From the NCBI GenBank assembly GCA_015680685.1, contig MNCI01025436.1:80957-144956 (forward strand): 64,000 nt of DNA, in the 5' to 3' direction. A program made the position numbers and the translations under genes. Under the pieces are notes generated by a model. That model was not told where the DNA came from. It ran no database searches and saw nothing but the letters and a program-made list of their open reading frames with translations. Below, in pieces: positions 59,859 through 64,000 of this stretch. Within the stretch, counting starts at the first letter, position 1, and each line of letters opens with the position of its first letter. The DNA comes from Gnetum montanum. Lineage: Eukaryota > Streptophyta > Gnetopsida > Gnetales > Gnetaceae.

Positions 59859-60934
59859 TGTGGACCTTTTAATATGTCAAAAACTTAGAGAAAATGAAGA
59901 ATGGAGAATGTATGTGTGTGATTGTGATATTGTAGGATCATAAGAGAGTCAATTAGCAAAGAACTTAAAATTGAGAGCAAGACTTCAAGAACTTGAGCTA
60001 CCATGATGAAATGAAGACTAAAAAGGAAAAGATAAGAATGTGGATGTTAACAGAGTCTAGGAGCCAAAAAATATGTTTAGAGGACTATTGAAAAGCCCAA
60101 GAGGCAAAGAAATGCTTCATATCTCAAAGTGTTTCTAGAAAGTAGACATCTATATAACACAGTAGATGTCTATAGGAAGACATCTCATAGTAGATGTCTA
60201 CAACTATAAGTAGATGTCTCTTTTGCATTAAGGGTGTTCTCAATTAGATGTCTAAACTTTGAAATAGACATCTATACTAGTTGTTTGATAGTCATTTCAT
60301 GAATTTTGAGGAGTTTTTGGAAACTCCAAGGCTATAAGACAAAGTGAAAATCTTGGGAATTATGTAAGCATTGTTCATTGAAAGATTCATCATTGGCTAC
60401 TCTAAGAAAATTTATCTTTGCTCTTCATTGTATCATCATTTTCTTGTATGGATTGTATTGAGATTCAAGTGCAAGGATTTGTAAATCAAGTTACATTCTT
60501 TCCTTATTCGTTTTTCTTTCTTTCTTGTAGCCTTATAGGGTTGATGTGCATCTTGCGAGAAGACATCTTCATTGAGCTTGTCGGGATCTTGTAGGGTTGA
60601 GTGATTTTGTAGTGACAAAATACTTTGATGTGGAGCTCACATTTGTAAAGGTTGTGGAATCCTCTAAACCAAATTTTGGGCTTGTTGGGACCTTGCGGGG
60701 TTGAGTGGTTTTGCAATGACAAAACACTCTAGAGCAGAGCTCAAAGCTTGTAAAGGGTGTCATGCCCTTCAATCCACATTTTGAAGAAACAAAGTCTGGA
60801 GATGTGCACAATTCTATCCTCTGAGTGTGGATGTACCTAAGTTGGAGAACCACATAAAATTTGTGTTTATTTTTGGTGGGTACAACATTATAAATCGGGG
60901 AACTTATTCATCCCTCCTAAGTTCTTGATCCATA
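59859..60934 (+). repeat. 3' LTR of element F
   Basis: TGTGGACC...GATCCATA, 1,076 bp, clearly diverged from the 5' LTR. Terminal CA mutated to TA. Confidence 0.88.
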
Positions 60935-61400
60935 GGATATTTCCAACAATTTCTTAGTGTAACAATGAATGATCTATAAGTCTTCACGAACCTTGTTAGT
61001 GGCCAAATTTTATTAAATATAACAAGAAATAACTAGATATCTCAAATCTCTAGGAATGTTGCCAGATTTTTAATCATTCTTACATTAGGTGATGGAGCCA
61101 TGATTCTCATCATGCTCCATGAAAGCCAAGAAATTGTTTTAAAGAAATTTATTGAACATGTTAGTGTAGCTTTGAAAATTCCTACAACATTCATTCTTGA
61201 TTTCACTAGGATGTAGAATGTTCAAATGTTTATAGGTGTAAAAGAAGGAGAGAATACAATGTCAACAAAGCAACATAAAGATGTCCTAAATAGACTATTA
61301 CAAATAAACCAAATAATTTGAGGCATTCTCAAAATTCTTGTGAAACACCTTATTAACTAGGCTTAGGCTAGAAGGTTATTACTTACAAAAATAAATCCCA
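60935..61400 (+). pseudogene. Element C accessory ORF, last recognisable piece
   Basis: ISQISRNVARFLIILTLGDG (about 61038) parallels FPEISWNAATFSVHLKEGK of element B. ILIMLHESQEIVLKKFIEHV and STKQHKDVLNRLLQINQII follow in the same order as in B and E. Similarity fades after about 61400. Confidence 0.6.
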
Positions 61401-63508
61401 ACTTAATAACAATTAAAGGATGTTAAGAAAATGTGATATTCAAAGTAGTATACATTCAAAAATAGGTATAGAGAGGAATAATAAAGTGTATGCAATAGAT
61501 AGAAAAATATGTATAAAAAATGCCAACAGCCCCTTGTATATAAAACCTAACCTATTCACTACAAAACAATTCAAATACCTAATGCCCAAGACAAAATGAA
61601 ATTAATAGAACATAATAAAACCAATGGAATTAATTGCATGATAAATATAAGAAAATATCATCAAGGCATTGGGATCTAGCAAAAGAAAAAAAATTTAAAA
61701 TAAAAATGCATAGAAATACCAACACTCTTCAAATAACTTAACATGTCAACATTAGCCTTGCATGTAAGATAAGTAGGTAGAACATCCACATAGCTAGCTA
61801 AAGAACATTACGTTATAGAAAAATACTAGCCAAACATTACTATTTAAAAATATATAACAAAACTAATAACTTAATCAAATACTAAAAAATGCATAAAAAT
61901 CTAAATCTAAGTATCAGCATCTTTATCTATCACATCATCCTCATAACTAATTGAATTACCTAAAAAGGCATAAAATAAAAGGCAAGGTTAGTTTTAAGAT
62001 TGAGTAGGGAAAAAAAACTATAATACTTCATTAAGGATTTTGGAAGTAGACATTGGGTAGTTAGGACTAGCATAGGGGTAATTGCATCCAAATATTTAAT
62101 ACGAAAATATTTAAGCATATAAAGTTACAAAAATAATATTAGCCATACAAAAAATAATCAAATATTACTAAACTATTTAAAAGTATCCATCACCACTCCA
62201 AACTCTAAATATTATCAAAATCAAATAGCAGTTTCTTAGCAAGAAATATGACATGCATAAGCAAATTAGTACTTATTCAGAAATACAATCCACATAAGCA
62301 TCACTAAAATAGGAAAATATGCATGTGGAAACTTAGTAAGAAATGTAACTTATAGAAGCACCATTGATACTTGTTGAGAAATGCAATTGACATAAGTACC
62401 ATCAAATAGCTAAATGGTTGTATTGATACTTATCAAGGAATGTGATCCTCATAAACATCATTAAAAATCATAAACATTAATGTCAAATAAAAAGTAAAAT
62501 TCAAACATTAGGTGATGGGAAAATATGTCCAAAATGCATAACGAACTAATAAAAGATCTAATGCCAAAGATTAGTGAGTCCAAACCCATAGTTTTTCAAA
62601 TAGTTAATTCTAATAAAAGATGCTAAAATTGCCAAAATTATCAAAAGGAATTATTGCTAAAATATGGACCAAAAGACTACAAAGGATGCTAAGACCTTAA
62701 ACCAAACCTTCAAGTGGATAACTAAAATTGGAAAAGGATCAAATAGAAAAATTGAAAATCCTCAGGGTGTTCTAGGTATCTAAAATTTCTAAAAGTTTGA
62801 TTAGTTGTTGTGTTAGACTATTAAGCACTATGAGAAGTTCTAGAAGTTGCATGTTTTTTTACTATTTTAAAAAATGTTTAGATTTGATGAGTAAGAGATC
62901 ACATTATAAAAGTTCATGGGTTTCATACATGACATCAGAAAATGACATAAAATGTTCATCATGACCTAGTCATGACATGTTAGGAAGGTTAGCTTGAGAT
63001 CCTTGTTGATCCACTAAGCAATTTTTTCTTCTATGCCATCACTGTCTAGAGTCATCTCAGCCCTCAAAAATGTGTATTACAATGAAAAATCCTAGTTCTT
63101 TGATCCAAAAAATTGGAAAAAGAAAAATGGAGTCAAAATAGATCCAAGTGGAGAAAAATTCAATCTCTAACATTCCATGCATAAAAAAATTATTTAAATA
63201 ATATTAATCTAAGAGCTATGTAGAAAAAAATAGATCTAGTAGAATAGAATCCCAAACATTTCATTAAATAGTTGTCAAATAAATCAAAATAAAACCAAAA
63301 GTACACATAGCTAAATATTTCAAAACCCAAAAGTAAAGCATGGTAATAAATTTTCTCTACTTGCTTTACATGATTATGGATAAGAATTCTTACGTGGCCA
63401 AAATTTCCAAATTAGGTTTTAAATTTTAGGAAAAATCCAAGGTCAATAATGGATTCCATGCAAAACCTAAAATGATATATGAAGGAAAGAACTTATAGAG
63501 GTCTTGGT
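61401..63508. other. AT-rich unrecognised stretch
   Basis: No gene or element signature beyond a weak continuation of the accessory ORF. A degenerate repeat lies at about 62225-62475. It could be the decayed end of element C or internal sequence of another element. Confidence 0.4.
62225..62475 (+). repeat. Degenerate ~80-bp tandem repeat
   Basis: Three to four copies of a unit like TACTTATT-AGAAATGCAAT--CATAAGCACCAT, strongly diverged. Confidence 0.45.
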
Positions 63509-64000
63509 TGATGGTGAGTAGCGAGATACCCCTACACTCAACCATACAAATACGAGCATTTCACGCATGATCCAATTGAATTCCAAGGAGTAAGTGCTTA
63601 TGCGCCCTTGTGGAACAAGGATAGGTTGATTGATCGTTGTCTTCCCAAACTTGTATGTCATGATTGTATGGTTAAGTAAGCTTGAGGCATATGATTTTTA
63701 TATCTTTTATGTTTTTATGTCCTGTGCTAATAGGGAAAGAGAGAGATAACTAAGTGACTAATTTAACTTAACTACTGATTAACTAGGCTTNAAGGTATGC
63801 TTAGGTACACAATGCTTGAATAAAGATCCATCCACACTTCGACCTCCTGCTGTGGGCACTTGGAGAATACTCTAACTTTCAGACAAACTACAAGAGTTTT
63901 GCTACTTTTCTGCTAAAATACTTCTTTCCAATTATGTGCTTGGGCACTATATTTATAGACTTGGGAGAAACTACTCTAATAATTAGAGTAACCACTCTAA
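63509..64000 (-). repeat. Antisense LTR of the Athila-like lineage, cut by window end
   Basis: The reverse complement ends GGTATCTCGCTACTCACCATCA at 63509 and shares U5/R with the other LTRs (ACTTAACCATACAATC, TTATTCAAGCATTG). The TATA box lies at about 63950. U3 holds the inverted repeat ACTCTAATAATTAGAGT (63973-63989). A single N is at 63791. No primer site is found beyond the LTR end, so the element body, if any, lies to the right. Confidence 0.8.

Larger units (their letters stand above)
54854..60934 (+). mobile_element. Element F: Ty1/copia (SIRE-like) element carrying gag only
   Basis: LTRs are 54854-55919 and 59859-60934. The PBS at 55922 (TTGTATCAGAGC) is the initiator-tRNA-Met type. 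Gag with a zinc knuckle is present, and no protease, integrase or RT was found in the remaining ~2.1 kb. The flanks GGAGA (54849-54853) and GGATA (60935-60939) match at 4 of 5 bases, a plausible decayed target duplication. Element C accessory ORF similarity resumes right after 60934. The gag start (KPPMFD...YWKVRM...FKSME..VWE) resembles the SIRE/Maximus branch. Confidence 0.85.
25650..61400 (+). mobile_element. Element C: old Athila-like element, split by four later insertions
   Basis: Pieces 25650-27378, 34195-35042, 48023-52745, 53893-54853 and 60935-about 61400 read in order as gag region, gag C-terminus, protease and early pol, rest of pol plus spacer, and accessory ORF in three parts. 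Each break coincides with the end of another LTR element, and coding similarity to elements D and E continues across each join. It is more decayed than D, E or F, so it is the oldest layer. Neither end of C was identified with certainty. Confidence 0.75.

Noticed and set aside
63467-63661. 64-codon minus-strand ORF near the window end
   Set aside because: It lies in LTR U5 sequence, and similar frames occur by chance in the other LTRs.

Overview
This looks like nuclear DNA from a large, repeat-rich plant genome. It has one split plant gene with introns up to 4.7 kb, embedded in nested LTR retrotransposons. The intron lengths and transposon load would suit a gymnosperm, but nothing in the sequence proves that. 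No prokaryotic organisation, CRISPR array, tRNA or rRNA gene was seen.

Layout. 1-3889 is the end of a non-autonomous Ty3/gypsy (Athila-like) element A, inserted into the reverse transcriptase of element B (3890-12360). B in turn ends inside an antisense RTE-type LINE fragment (12361-12720). From about 12.7 to 25.4 kb is host DNA with the one convincing gene: a four-exon BTB/NPH3-family gene (coding exons 14700-14758, 15916-15985, 17991-19214, 23901-24473; 641 aa), closely resembling the Arabidopsis At1g30440 type. From 25.4 kb to about 61.4 kb a much-decayed Athila-like element C is split by four later events. These are element D (27379-34194, gag-protease only), element E (35043-48022, a full 12.98 kb element with a perfect 5-bp target duplication GTTGA), a pair of inverted LTRs around an assembly gap (52746-53892, flanked by ATGAG on both sides) and element F (54854-60934, a gag-only Ty1/copia SIRE-like element). 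61.4-63.5 kb is AT-rich and mostly unrecognised. The window ends in another antisense LTR (63509-64000).

The retroelement lineage is the most interesting part. Elements A, B, D and E share a tRNA-Asp-like primer site or closely related LTR R/U5 sequence, TG...CA ends (TGATGA...CATCA) and a post-pol boundary, but differ in the short U3 just upstream of the TATA box. In some copies U3 is an array of perfect palindromes built from GCGATATCGC. In others it carries GATGCATC-type repeats, and in the last LTR a 17-bp inverted repeat. The autonomous copies (B, E and the relic C) carry a roughly 2.8 kb extra ORF downstream of pol: an N-terminal domain reminiscent of the putative plant transposon protein family, then a very long coiled coil. 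It is preceded by a U3-like internal promoter and a conserved splice-donor-like site. The palindrome-LTR copies A and D lack pol and this ORF, and carry instead a short tryptophan-rich ORF, so they look like parasites of the autonomous family.

Limits: all retroelement ORFs are broken by stops and frameshifts. Most domain calls rest on motif reading by eye, and boundaries away from LTR ends are approximate.
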